Below, in pieces: positions 1-8,246 of a stretch of DNA of 12,105 bases. The notes under the pieces are model-generated. The model was not told the origin of the DNA, made no database searches, and was given only the letters and a program-made list of their open reading frames with translations. Every line of letters begins with the position of its first letter. Within the stretch, counting starts at the first letter, position 1. The position numbers were made by a program, and so were the translations under genes. Source of the stretch: JARROD01 sp037384225 (GTDB lineage: Bacteria > Pseudomonadota > Gammaproteobacteria > Pseudomonadales > Cellvibrionaceae); the NCBI GenBank assembly GCA_037384225.1, contig JARROD010000096.1:1-12105 (forward strand). Direction: 5' to 3'.

Positions 1-2
1 CC

Positions 3-824
3 CAACGGGCATTGCTGGAAGCGGCCAACAGCGCAGGCAAACCGCTTGTCATCGTGGTGATGTCCGGCAGCGCCGTGGCTGTTAACTGGGCAGAGGAAAA
101 TGCTGACGCTGTATTGCAGGCCTGGTATCCGGGCGAAGCCGGCGGCGTTGCTATCGCCGATACGCTGCTTGGAAAGAATAACCCGTCCGGACGTCTGCCT
201 GTCACAGTCTACAAATCAAAGGATGATCTGCCGCCTTTTGACAACTATTCAATGGCCGGACGAACTTATCGCTACTTTAGCGAAGAACCGCTTTATTCCT
301 TTGGATACGGTTTGAGCTACACTGAGTTTTCGTACTCTGATATCAGTCTATCTTCACCCACTGTAAACGCGGGCGACAAACTCAGTGTCTCGGCGACCAT
401 CGCAAACACCGGTGACAGAGCGGGAGAGGAGGTTGTGCAACTTTATTTGTCTGCAAAACCTCACCTGTCTCAAAAAGAAAGTGCCCGGAGATTAACAAAC
501 CAGGAATTAACAAACCAGGGACTGTTAAGGGAGTTGGCTGGGTTTAAGCGCGTTAAACTTTCTCCGGGACAATCCACTACCGTGCAGTTTGAGCTTGGCT
601 CAAGACACCTGAGCACGGTCGACGCTGACGGCAATCGTGCTGTTCGGGCGGGATCCTACGATGTATTTGTGGGCGGATCTCAACCCGGGTACAGCAAAGG
701 TGTGAATGCCGTAGTTAAAATAGAAAATAAAATAGAAAATAAAATAGAAAGTAAAACCAACATTACCGTCGACGATCATGCGCGGATCCCAGGTAACAAG
801 ACAGCGGGAGACTCCCCCTCATGA
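3..824 (+). CDS. Glycoside hydrolase family 3, C-terminal part (beta-xylosidase/beta-glucosidase type)
   Basis: The reading frame is open at the left edge, so the N-terminal barrel and its catalytic aspartate lie outside the window. The 273 visible residues contain the GH3 C-terminal alpha/beta sandwich, with motifs SGSAVAVNW, WYPGEAGG, NPSGRLPVT, RTYRYF and YSFGYGLSYTEF. A fibronectin-III-like domain follows (AGEEVVQLY, ELAGFKRVKLSPGQ). The RTYRYF block is common in beta-xylosidase and beta-glucosidase members; substrate cannot be fixed without the N-terminus. The Fn3-like domain has a 15-bp in-frame tandem duplication, and the tail past residue 235 is low-complexity (three IENK/IESK units) and probably disordered. 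The stop overlaps the next start (ATGATGA), implying translational coupling with GH35. Given the neighbouring fucosidase, mannosidase and galactosidase, a role on the beta-1,2-xylose of plant-type N-glycans is inferred, not shown. Confidence 0.92.
   Translation, partial: QRALLEAANSAGKPLVIVVMSGSAVAVNWAEENADAVLQAWYPGEAGGVAIADTLLGKNNPSGRLPVTVYKSKDDLPPFDNYSMAGRTYRYFSEEPLYSFGYGLSYTEFSYSDISLSSPTVNAGDKLSVSATIANTGDRAGEEVVQLYLSAKPHLSQKESARRLTNQELTNQGLLRELAGFKRVKLSPGQSTTVQFELGSRHLSTVDADGNRAVRAGSYDVFVGGSQPGYSKGVNAVVKIENKIENKIESKTNITVDDHARIPGNKTAGDSPS
491..520 (+). repeat. 15-bp in-frame tandem duplication in GH3
   Basis: ATTAACAAACCAGGA is followed directly by ATTAACAAACCAGGG, adding a five-residue repeat (LTNQE, LTNQG) in the Fn3-like domain. 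It lies just before the conserved LRELAGFKR strand, in a surface loop, and keeps the frame. Confidence 0.9.
717..752 (+). repeat. 12-bp tandem repeat, three copies, in the GH3 tail
   Basis: AAAATAGAAAAT occurs twice and is followed by AAAATAGAAAGT. It encodes a charged low-complexity tail (KIEN KIEN KIES) after the last recognisable domain. A-rich short repeats of this kind are prone to slippage, so copy number may vary between strains. Confidence 0.9.
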
Positions 825-2716
825 TGACCCGTCGAGATATCATTCGCACCCTTGGTGCGCTCGGCATTGGAAGTGTAGGCACTGTACTGGGTGGCTGCCA
901 GCACCTGGACGCCGCTTCACCCAAACCGCGGTTTCAGGTTGCCGGTAACAAATTTATGTTGGACGGCTCCCCATTCCAAATGCGCGCCGGTGAGATGCAT
1001 TACCCGCGTATACCTCGTGCCCTTTGGCGCGATAGAATGCGCAAGTTAAAGAGTCTGGGGTTAAATACCCTCTCCACCTACGTATTTTGGAATGCCCATG
1101 AGAAAACCCCGGGGCAATTTGATTTTTCAGGAAATCTCGATATCTCGGCTTTCCTAAGGCACGCACGGGAAGTAGGCTTGTGGGTTAATCTCCGCCCGGG
1201 CCCCTAGTCCTGCGCTGAATGGGACAATGGTGGTTTTCCTTCCTGGTTATTTCCCGATGACAGTATTCCTGCACGTTCGACAGACCCTCGATTTCTGGGT
1301 CCCGCAGAGCATTGGTTAAAGCGCTTGGGACAAGAGATAACGCCCCTGATGATTTCCCGGGGCGGCCCCATCATTCTCACGCAAGTAGAGAATGAATATG
1401 GGTCTTACGGTTCTGATCATTCGTACATGCGGGCAATACACCGGATTCTGCAGAAAGCAGGATTTGACGGCATTTTCTACACCGCGGATGGCGCTGCCGT
1501 TATGCAGGGTGGCATACTGCCCGGGCTTATACCGGCGATCAATTTTGGCACCTATGCTCAGGCGCAAGCCGAATTTGCCAAACGCCTTGAAATTCGGCCC
1601 GATGGTCCCCTCATTTGTGGTGAATTGTGGGGCGGATGGTTTGATCACTTTGGTGAAACACATGCAAATATGCCCATTGAGCCACTTATTGAAAGTTTGA
1701 AGTGGATGCTTGATAACCAGTGTTCCTTCAGCTTCTATATGCTTCACGGCGGAACGTCCTTTGGCTTCTCAGCGGGCGCAAATTTCCAGCCTGACAGCCA
1801 TTTTGCGCCGGACATTTCCAGCTATGATTATGATGCGATACTCGATGAAGCCGGCAGGCCGACGGCAAAATATCACGCGGTTAAAAAACTCTTTCAGAAG
1901 TACATTCCGTCAAAAAATTTCCCTCCCCTGCCAAATCCCGAGAAAGCCATCCACATTCCACGATTCAAGTTAACTGAAAGTGCCCCCTTGCATCAACTTG
2001 CCTCACAGGCGATACCTGCCGAAGAACCTCAAACATTGGAGGCGCTGGGACACACGCACGGATTAATGCTCTATCGCAGTCGACAGGAACTGACCCTGAC
2101 GGGACGCTTGTCTATTGGCGATGTCCGGGATTATGCGCTGATTAAACTGGACGGTGCACACGGCAGTAACCGAGTAGGCACGCTTGATCGGCGCTTTGCC
2201 GAAACATCCTTGGACTACCACAATACGCATCAGGGAAGACTTGAAATCCTGGTTGATGTGATGGGCCGGGTTAACTACGGCAAGTGGGTTGGCAAAGATC
2301 AAAAAGGCTTGATCGGCCCGGTATTGATTGATGATAAACCAGTGAAGGGTTGGGACCACATTGCCTTTCCACTCGATGATCTCAGTACATTGCGCTTCGA
2401 TAATACAGTGATTAAAGGTGCAGTGATTAAAGGTGCAATGGTTAAGGACCCCGCATTTTACCGCGGAGAGTTTACACTCTCGGAGCGAGGTTATACCTTT
2501 CTCGATATGCGCGGATGGGGAAAAGGTTATGTCTGGGTCAATGGGCACAATTTAGGACGCTATTGGTCCGTGGGACCGCAACGCTCTCTGTTCGTCCCCG
2601 CCCCCTGGCTGAAAACCGGCATCAATGAAGTGATTGTATTTGATTTGCAGGAGGATGCGGGGCGCGCCCTCTCAGGTGTTCAGAATCCAATCTGGGATAT
2701 TGCCAGCAACGTTTAA
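821..2716 (+). pseudogene. GH35 beta-galactosidase, Tat lipoprotein, interrupted by an amber stop
   Basis: Read through one TAG at 1205-1207, this is a continuous 631-residue GH35 protein in one frame. The N-terminus has a twin-arginine motif (TRRDIIRTLG) and lipobox LGGC (Cys26), so the product would be a Tat-exported lipoprotein. The amber codon replaces the conserved Tyr of the family motif RPGPY-x-CAEW and is one base from TAT or TAC. Everything after it is intact: acid/base Glu192 in QVENEYGSYG, nucleophile Glu268 in GELWGGWFDHFG, and C-terminal beta domains ending near NPIWD. Without readthrough, only 128 residues lacking both catalytic glutamates would be made. No ATG with a ribosome site restarts translation soon after the stop; the first in-frame candidate is TTG at 1325. 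A sequencing error is the main alternative. The gene overlaps the GH3 stop by 4 bp; ATG at 824 is an alternative start. Confidence 0.9.
2406..2450 (+). repeat. 15-bp tandem duplication in the GH35 C-terminal region
   Basis: CAGTGATTAAAGGTG occurs twice, followed by a diverged third unit (CAATGGTTAAGGACC). It encodes VIKGA VIKGA MVKD just before the conserved FYRGEF segment. The frame is preserved. Confidence 0.85.
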
Positions 2717-2736
2717 ATTTCAATAAGATATCAACT

Positions 2737-2958
2737 ATGCCAAAACGTCGTGCCTTTTTAACCACAACTTTTTTAACCACGGTCAGTGCAATGGGGTTTG
2801 TATCCCCTTTGATACAAGCCTTAAGTCGACCGATACCGGCACCGGATTTATGCATGAAACCGAATGATCCATCCATTTTCACGCGCTCCTGGTTTGCCTG
2901 GGCCAACACCCTGTTCGGTGAATTAATATTGGACCTGCATAAGCGTAAACAACGATAG
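2737..2958 (+). pseudogene. GH125 exo-alpha-mannosidase relic (Tat signal joined to C-terminus)
   Basis: The open frame encodes only 73 residues, but both ends are recognisable. The N-terminus is a Tat signal (PKRRAFLTTTF, then a hydrophobic run to about residue 30). The end, NDPSIFTRSWFAWANTLF then GELILDL, matches the C-terminus of GH125 (DUF1237) alpha-1,6-mannosidases. In another frame, 2832-2858 reads DTGTGFMHE, the GH125 block that normally sits just upstream (GGTGVMHESF in characterised members). Hence roughly 380-400 residues, including the catalytic centre, are missing. A second small deletion between 2858 and 2863, about 8 nt by comparison with the family, returned the reading to the starting frame. 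It sits 20 bp after GH35 and 36 bp before GH92. GH125 enzymes often act with GH92 on N-glycan mannose. The fused peptide cannot be a mannosidase; whether it is made is unknown. Confidence 0.78.
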
Positions 2959-2994
2959 GGTAAACCCCACCTTCTAGGTTAAATGTGATATGAC

Positions 2995-5337
2995 ATGATT
3001 ACCCGACGTGACTTAATCAAGGCTTGCACCGCGACGGCGTTTCTGCCAACGCTTGCGTGTACCTCTACAGATCCAAAAAACAGCACAGGATCAACGCACA
3101 AGACCAGGGTTGCTAACAGCCCCTGCGATGACGTGGACTGCTTCATTGGAACGGGAGGCCATGGCCACACTTATCCTGGTGCCACAACGCCCTTTGGCAT
3201 GGTGCAACTTTCACCGGATACCAGCAATAATGGCTGGGATTCCTGCTCGGGTTACCATCAACGGGATGGTTCCATTATGGGCTTTTCCCATACTCACCTG
3301 TCCGGCACAGGCTGTGCGGATATGCTCGATGTGCTTGTGGTACCCCGTACCGGTGAGCTCAAACTTCACCCCGGTTCTCTCGAGAACCCTGATGAAGGGT
3401 ATAGATCGCGCTATAACCGAAATACCGAATCGGCCAGCCCCGGTTATTACAGTGTGGAGTTGACCGATAGCCGCATCAAGGCAGAACTGACCGCCAGCAA
3501 AAGGGCCGGACTACACCGCTACAATTTTCGGGGTGCAAAAGAAGGCCACCTGTTGGTTGACCTCGCCCACGGTCAAAAGGATTGGTGGACAGATCAAGTC
3601 GACACCCGCATCAAGAACGCACAATTGCGGTTGATCGGCAATAATACCCTTGTCGGCGCCCGACAAGTATTCCAATGGGCACGCGGTCGCTGGATTTTCT
3701 TTGTATTGAGGACGTCTCGACCTTTTTCCAAAGCCGTCCTTTTTAATAACGACAAAGAAGTCATCAATGGCACAGAGACATTGGGAGAAAACCTTAAATG
3801 CGCATTGCATTTTGACGATGCCGGCGATGCCCCTTTGCTTGTCAAGGTCGGGATATCGTCCGTCGATATCGAGGGTGCACTGAAAAATCTTGACAGTGAG
3901 ATCCCGGATTTCGATTTTGAGCGTGTGCGCAATGAGGCCCGTCTTGCGTGGCACAACGCATTATCCGGCATTCAACTTGAGACAAAAAATGAGGTTCAAA
4001 GAAAGATCTTCCAAACGGCGCATTATCATTCACTATTGGCGCCAACGCTTTTCTCAGATGTTGACCGGCGTTATCGCGGATCGGACAATGAGATCCATAC
4101 CCTTAAGCCCGGTGAAGAAAACTACTCAACCTACTCTTTGTGGGATACCTATCGCGCCCTTCACCCCTTTTTCACCATTACTCAATGCGAACGTCTGCCG
4201 GCAATGATCGGCAGCCTGGTGCGTATCGGTTTACAAAGTCCGGCCGGTGCGCCGATTTGGCCGTTACAAGGGCGGGAAACCGATACCATGATCGGCTATC
4301 ACAGTGCTTCTGTTCTCGCGGAAGCCTGTGTTAAGCAGGTTCCCGGAGTGGATTACAGTGCGGCTTACAGCGTTATTCGAAAGCGCGCTTTTGAAGACGA
4401 TGTCCACGGGTTCGATGTATATCGAAAGAAAGGCTATATCCCGGCGGACCGGGTTGACGAAGCCGTATCCAGAACCCTGGAATTTGCACACAGCGATTGG
4501 GGGGCATCCAAACTGGCTGAGGCAGCCGGACAACCGGATGAAGCACAAACGCTGCGCGCGCGTTCCCAAAACTATAGAAATGTTTTTGACACGCGTATAG
4601 GTTTTGTCCGCGGACGCCTCGATGATAAATCCTGGGCCTCCCCTTTCTCCCCGGATTCGCTTGGCCATAATCAACAACGCTGGCGTGATTTCACCGAATG
4701 TAACGCCTGGCAGGCGACATTTCTCAATCAGCACGATATTTACAACTATATGGCACTTTTTGGTGGAGAGGACGCTTTCGAAGCTAAACTGGACGCGCTT
4801 TCCGCCGCCTCACCTGAGATGACAGACGGATCGCTTTCCGACATTTCCGGACTCGTGGGGCAGTACGCCCACGGCAATGAACCCAGCCACCACATCGCCT
4901 ATCTTTACGCGTATTGTGGCGCACACTACAAAACCCAGGCAAGAGTGCGCATGCTCTGTGATACCATGTATCGTGCCGCTCATGATGGTCTTGCCGGCAA
5001 TGAAGACTGTGGACAAATGAGTGCCTGGTATTTAATGAGCGCAATAGGAATCTATCCGGTTGACCCCATTAGTGGTGTGTATGTCTTTGGTTCTCCCCTG
5101 TTCCCCACGGTCAGTTTGTCGGTTGGGAACAATAAACGCTTTATTATCGAAACAAATAACACCGATCCTGCCGCGATATATATTCAAGAAACATACCTTA
5201 ATCGTGAGGCTTACACCAAGTCGTATATTTCTCACAAGGATATAATGCGCGGCGGGGTACTGAAGTTTGTTATGGGGCGCGCGCCAAATAAGAAATTTGG
5301 ATTTGATCCTGTGGACCGTCCGCCTTCGTTTGTATAA
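2995..5337 (+). CDS. GH92 calcium-dependent exo-alpha-mannosidase, Tat lipoprotein
   Basis: This 780-residue protein has full GH92 length. It starts with a twin-arginine motif (TRRDLIKAC) and lipobox TLAC (Cys22), predicting export by Tat and lipid anchoring. The signature VDCFIGTGGHGHTYPGAT opens the N-terminal beta-sandwich (about 45-280). The (alpha/alpha)6 catalytic domain follows, with TECNAWQ (Glu568, expected general acid), GNEPSHH (627-633) and AGNEDCGQMSAWY (about 667-679), the block holding the expected base aspartate (Asp671 is a candidate). The protein ends in the typical PTVSLSVGNNKRF region. Family members remove terminal alpha-mannose from N-glycans or mannans by inversion; linkage preference (1,2 or 1,3) was not assigned. 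No strong ribosome site is visible before the ATG, so translation may depend on coupling to the upstream frames. It appears intact and is the main surviving mannosidase of the locus. Confidence 0.95.
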   Translation: MITRRDLIKACTATAFLPTLACTSTDPKNSTGSTHKTRVANSPCDDVDCFIGTGGHGHTYPGATTPFGMVQLSPDTSNNGWDSCSGYHQRDGSIMGFSHTHLSGTGCADMLDVLVVPRTGELKLHPGSLENPDEGYRSRYNRNTESASPGYYSVELTDSRIKAELTASKRAGLHRYNFRGAKEGHLLVDLAHGQKDWWTDQVDTRIKNAQLRLIGNNTLVGARQVFQWARGRWIFFVLRTSRPFSKAVLFNNDKEVINGTETLGENLKCALHFDDAGDAPLLVKVGISSVDIEGALKNLDSEIPDFDFERVRNEARLAWHNALSGIQLETKNEVQRKIFQTAHYHSLLAPTLFSDVDRRYRGSDNEIHTLKPGEENYSTYSLWDTYRALHPFFTITQCERLPAMIGSLVRIGLQSPAGAPIWPLQGRETDTMIGYHSASVLAEACVKQVPGVDYSAAYSVIRKRAFEDDVHGFDVYRKKGYIPADRVDEAVSRTLEFAHSDWGASKLAEAAGQPDEAQTLRARSQNYRNVFDTRIGFVRGRLDDKSWASPFSPDSLGHNQQRWRDFTECNAWQATFLNQHDIYNYMALFGGEDAFEAKLDALSAASPEMTDGSLSDISGLVGQYAHGNEPSHHIAYLYAYCGAHYKTQARVRMLCDTMYRAAHDGLAGNEDCGQMSAWYLMSAIGIYPVDPISGVYVFGSPLFPTVSLSVGNNKRFIIETNNTDPAAIYIQETYLNREAYTKSYISHKDIMRGGVLKFVMGRAPNKKFGFDPVDRPPSFV

Positions 5338-5385
5338 GCGGACAATCAATACTGATTTTCCGAATGCATTCGCGCGCATGTGAGC

Positions 5386-5405
5386 ATAGGAACGTGCACG
5401 AAATA
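5386..5405 (+). repeat. Dispersed boundary repeat, copy 1
   Basis: ATAGGAACGTGCACGAAATA lies between GH92 and GH29, 27 bp before the GH29 start. Eighteen bases (AGGAACGTGCACGAAATA) are identical to the copy at 8418-8435. The core CGTGCACG is palindromic, so a protein-binding site is possible, but recurrence downstream of an unrelated gene favours a mobile or dispersed repeat. Confidence 0.75.
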
Positions 5406-5431
5406 TAAATAGACAAAGAAGGGGATTTTCA

Positions 5432-7525
5432 ATGTTACTTTCTCGTCGTAAAGCCATTATTGGAATAGGTGCCGGTACCGCTTCTCTACTGGGATTATCC
5501 GCGTGTAGTCATATTGGAAATGAAAACATGGCGAGAATCGCCCCCTTTGGGGCAACGCCTTCCAATCGTCATTTGGCGTGGCACGACCTGGAGACCTATG
5601 GCTTTGTTCATTTCTCCATGAACACGTTTACCGACAGAGAGTGGGGCTATGGCGACGAACATCCATCACTATTCAACCCCACTGATTTTAGTGCGAGACA
5701 AATTGTCGACAGCGCAAAGGCCGGCGGTTTACGCGGCCTGATTTTGACCGCAAAGCACCACGATGGATTCTGTTTATGGCCCAGTCAATACACCGAGCAC
5801 AGCGTTAAAAATTGCCCCTACAAAGGTGGAAAAGGCGACATTGTGGGTGAGCTGTCCAAAGCCTGTGCAAAAGCCGGCTTGAAATTCGGCGTTTACCTGT
5901 CCCCTTGGGATCGCAACCATGCTGAATATGGCAGGCCCGCCTATGTTGCGTATTATCACAATCAGTTGGAAGAGCTGACGACAGGGTACGGCCCCCTGTT
6001 TGAAGTGTGGTTTGATGGCGCAAACGGAGGCGATGGATACTACGGCGGCGCCCGCGAACGCCGCAAAATTGAAGCCGCTACCTATTACCAATGGGATAAG
6101 ATCCGGGAAATCGTGCGTCGCAACCAGCCCGATGCGGTCATGTTCGCCGATGAACATATGGACGTGCGTTGGGTGGGTAATGAAAAGGGGGTTGCCGGCG
6201 ACCCTTGCTGGCCGACCGTCGATGAAACGCCGTATACAATGCCGAAAGGCAACAAAGGGGTTCGCGGTGGGCACATCTGGAATCCGGCAGAGACGAACAC
6301 ATCAATCAGACCCGGTTGGTTCTGGCACGCCGATGAGAACGATAAAGTGCGATCCCCCGCCAATTTGTTGCGTTTGTATATGACTTCAGTCGGCCGCGGT
6401 ACCAACTTGCTGCTCAACCTTCCGCCCGACAGAAGAGGCAGAATTCATGAAGCGGATGTGGCATCGCTGACCGGATTTAAAGCTATATTGGATCAGGCTT
6501 ATTCAGCCGACCTGGCAGAGGGTGCCATTGTGTTCGCGTCAAGTACCTTTGGGCGCGGCTACGAGTCCGGCAACGTCCTCAAAGACACCGGTTATTGGGC
6601 TGCGAAAGAAACGGATCGGCAGGGAGCCTGGCTGCAACTTGCCTTACCCAAGGTCGAACGTTTCGATTTTATTCGCCTTGAAGAAGCGATTGAACTGGGT
6701 GTGCGCGTCGATACTTTTGTCTTGGAAATTGATGCCGGTGGTGATTGGCAGGAAATAGCCCGTCACACAGGCATCGGACATCAGCGTATCGTCCGGCTCG
6801 ATCAACCGGTAGCGACAGACAAGATCAGATTGCGGACCCTGTCTGCCGCCGCCTCCCCGGCGCTGTCTTCATTCCACTTGTATTTGCTGCCGGCAATCGT
6901 CGAAGAGCCATCGATAAAGCGCGCGGCCGACGGCACTGTCACCATAGAAAGCGCCGAAGATTCGGTTGAAATACTGTATTCCCTGGACGGCCAGGCCCCT
7001 TCCGCCGTCTACTCGACGCCCGTTTCACTGGGCGAAGGAGGAACGCTCAAAGCGCTGGCTCGCCGGGGTGACAATGAAAGTGCGGTTGTTACCGTCGATT
7101 TCGATGTCGCCCCCCTAAACTGGAAAATCATCCGTGCAAATGGCGAAGGAAGCGATGCGATTCTGAGCAGGTATAAAGGGTGGAATGCCGCCGCCTTTAC
7201 GGGTCCACCGGGTCAGGCTGTCGAAATCGTTCTGGATGTGGCACGCTCTTACAAACTCAAAGGTTTCACTTTACAACCGGCCTCTCAAAATCCATACGGT
7301 GCCGGACCGCCTGCAGCATTCACAGCCTGGGTTAGCGAAAATCTGAATGATTGGGGGGCTCCGGTGGCTCAAGATGAATTCTCCAATATTGCAGCAAACC
7401 GTAGCGAACAATACATTCGTTTTGAGACTGCAAAGGCTGGACGGTATCTCAAAATACGTTTACCGAAGGCAGTCAATGGGCTTGAAGTAATAGCTGTCGG
7501 GGGCATTGGCATTATCACCCGCTAA
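5432..7525 (+). CDS. GH29 alpha-L-fucosidase (alpha-1,3/1,4 type), Tat lipoprotein with C-terminal beta domains
   Basis: The 697-residue product begins with twin arginines (SRRKAIIGIG) and lipobox LSAC (Cys25). The GH29 barrel spans about 40-355: FVHFSMNTFTDREWG, the conserved AKHHDGFCLWPS, FEVWFDGANG with expected nucleophile Asp195, and DVRWVGNEKG with Glu251 as likely acid/base. This arrangement resembles the GH29-B group, which cuts alpha-1,3/1,4-fucose from Lewis-type branched structures; the assignment is by motif only. A beta-sandwich of discoidin type follows (about 357-488), then a chitobiase-C-like segment (about 490-560) and a second F5/8-type domain (about 563-695) that may bind carbohydrate. 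The start has a ribosome site (AAGGGG, 9 nt upstream). The stop lies within a boundary repeat and only 9 bp from the convergent VOC gene, leaving no room for a separate terminator. Confidence 0.94.
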   Translation: MLLSRRKAIIGIGAGTASLLGLSACSHIGNENMARIAPFGATPSNRHLAWHDLETYGFVHFSMNTFTDREWGYGDEHPSLFNPTDFSARQIVDSAKAGGLRGLILTAKHHDGFCLWPSQYTEHSVKNCPYKGGKGDIVGELSKACAKAGLKFGVYLSPWDRNHAEYGRPAYVAYYHNQLEELTTGYGPLFEVWFDGANGGDGYYGGARERRKIEAATYYQWDKIREIVRRNQPDAVMFADEHMDVRWVGNEKGVAGDPCWPTVDETPYTMPKGNKGVRGGHIWNPAETNTSIRPGWFWHADENDKVRSPANLLRLYMTSVGRGTNLLLNLPPDRRGRIHEADVASLTGFKAILDQAYSADLAEGAIVFASSTFGRGYESGNVLKDTGYWAAKETDRQGAWLQLALPKVERFDFIRLEEAIELGVRVDTFVLEIDAGGDWQEIARHTGIGHQRIVRLDQPVATDKIRLRTLSAAASPALSSFHLYLLPAIVEEPSIKRAADGTVTIESAEDSVEILYSLDGQAPSAVYSTPVSLGEGGTLKALARRGDNESAVVTVDFDVAPLNWKIIRANGEGSDAILSRYKGWNAAAFTGPPGQAVEIVLDVARSYKLKGFTLQPASQNPYGAGPPAAFTAWVSENLNDWGAPVAQDEFSNIAANRSEQYIRFETAKAGRYLKIRLPKAVNGLEVIAVGGIGIITR

Positions 7526-7534
7526 GGACCGTGC
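7521..7534 (+). repeat. Dispersed boundary repeat, copy 2 (partial)
   Basis: GCTAAGGACCGTGC matches GCTAAGGAACGTGC at 8414-8427 in 13 of 14 positions, then diverges. It includes the GH29 stop codon. It is short, so chance similarity is possible. Confidence 0.45.
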
Positions 7535-7960
7535 CTACTTCGCGAACAGTTGGCCGATGTCTTTAAATGCCTTGAATTCCAGTGCGTTGCCACAGGGGTC
7601 GAGCAGAAACAGGGTGGCCTGTTCACCAGCCTCACCCTGGAATCGAATGTGGGGCTCGATCACAAACTGGATATCGAAGGATCTCAGGCGCTCAACCAGC
7701 GCTTCCCACTGTCCCCACTCAAGCACAATGCCAAAATGCGGAACCGGCACATTGTGACCATCCACGGAGTTGGTGTGTGCCTGCTCCTGGGTAGCCATCT
7801 TGGCATGCTCGTGAATGACCAGTTGGTGGCCGTAGAAATTGAAGTCCACCCAGTGAGTGCTGGAACGCCCTTCTTCCAGGCCAAAAACTTCGCCGTAGAA
7901 ACGACGGGCAGCCGGCAAATCAAAAACGGGGATCGCAAGATGGAAAGGTCTAATGCTCAT
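7535..7960 (-). CDS. VOC (glyoxalase/dioxygenase-like) family protein
   Basis: This is a 141-residue single-chain vicinal oxygen chelate protein. It has the start FHLAIPVFDLPAARRFYGEVFG, the middle WVDFNFYGHQLVIH, VPVPHFGIVLEW, and the end LLDPCGNALEFKAF. His7, His75 and Glu128 are the likely metal ligands of the paired beta-alpha-beta-beta-beta modules. VOC proteins of this size include lyases, dioxygenases and resistance proteins; nothing here fixes the substrate. The frame stays open upstream to 8281, but ATG at 7960 is preferred: GGAG lies 7 nt before it, homologous sequence begins there, and the upstream stretch reads as unrelated fragments. It converges on GH29 and is not part of the glycosidase operon. 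Confidence 0.9.
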   Translation of the reverse strand: MSIRPFHLAIPVFDLPAARRFYGEVFGLEEGRSSTHWVDFNFYGHQLVIHEHAKMATQEQAHTNSVDGHNVPVPHFGIVLEWGQWEALVERLRSFDIQFVIEPHIRFQGEAGEQATLFLLDPCGNALEFKAFKDIGQLFAK

Positions 7961-8048
7961 TTCGGACTCCAATGTTGATGGTATGGTTAACGGCCGTACG
8001 CGACCTGAAAAATAAACGTTGCGGCGATGACATACTGTGAGATCAGAA

Positions 8049-8239
8049 TTTGTCACCGAGCCCCGGCCGCCGGCAAGGGTGATCAACAGCGCCTGCGGAC
8101 CTTTTTCCAGCAGCCGCATTGCGGCTTTTCTCAGGCTGCGGTCGTCGTCAAAGCGGGCCGCGCAGATGCGCTCCACTTTTGTTTTTATTTCCCTGATTTG
8201 GGATTTCTTTTCCGTGCCTTGTGCTAATTGTCTGTTCAT
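8049..8239 (-). pseudogene. Fragment resembling a PfkB/ribokinase-family sugar kinase
   Basis: In the frame upstream of the VOC gene, 8054-8152 reads FDDDRSLRKAAMRLLEKG then PQALLITLAGGRGSV. This resembles the ribokinase segment D-D-x-S-L-x-x-A-A-x-x-L-L-x-x-G-P-x-x-L-L-x-T-L-G-x-x-G, which precedes the active-site half. Similarity stops abruptly on both sides, and neither the N-terminal substrate domain nor the GAGD catalytic motif is present. The stretch before it (from ATG at 8239, MNRQLAQGTEKKSQ) is not recognised. It is called a relic; a chance resemblance remains possible because only about 33 residues match. Confidence 0.42.
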
Positions 8240-8246
8240 CGCATCG

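Noticed and set aside
1205..1207. TAG as a programmed recoded codon (pyrrolysine-like) in GH35
   Set aside because: The position is a conserved tyrosine in the family and no recoding element is visible; nonsense mutation or error is simpler.
2063..2548. Antisense frames of 100-160 codons within GH35, GH92 and GH29 (for example 2063-2548 and 4264-4734, -)
   Set aside because: They are shadows of well-supported coding frames and show no recognisable motifs.
5388..5405. LacI-family operator before GH29
   Set aside because: The core is palindromic, but related copies occur at gene ends, including after the GIY-YIG gene, so a regulatory reading is not favoured.
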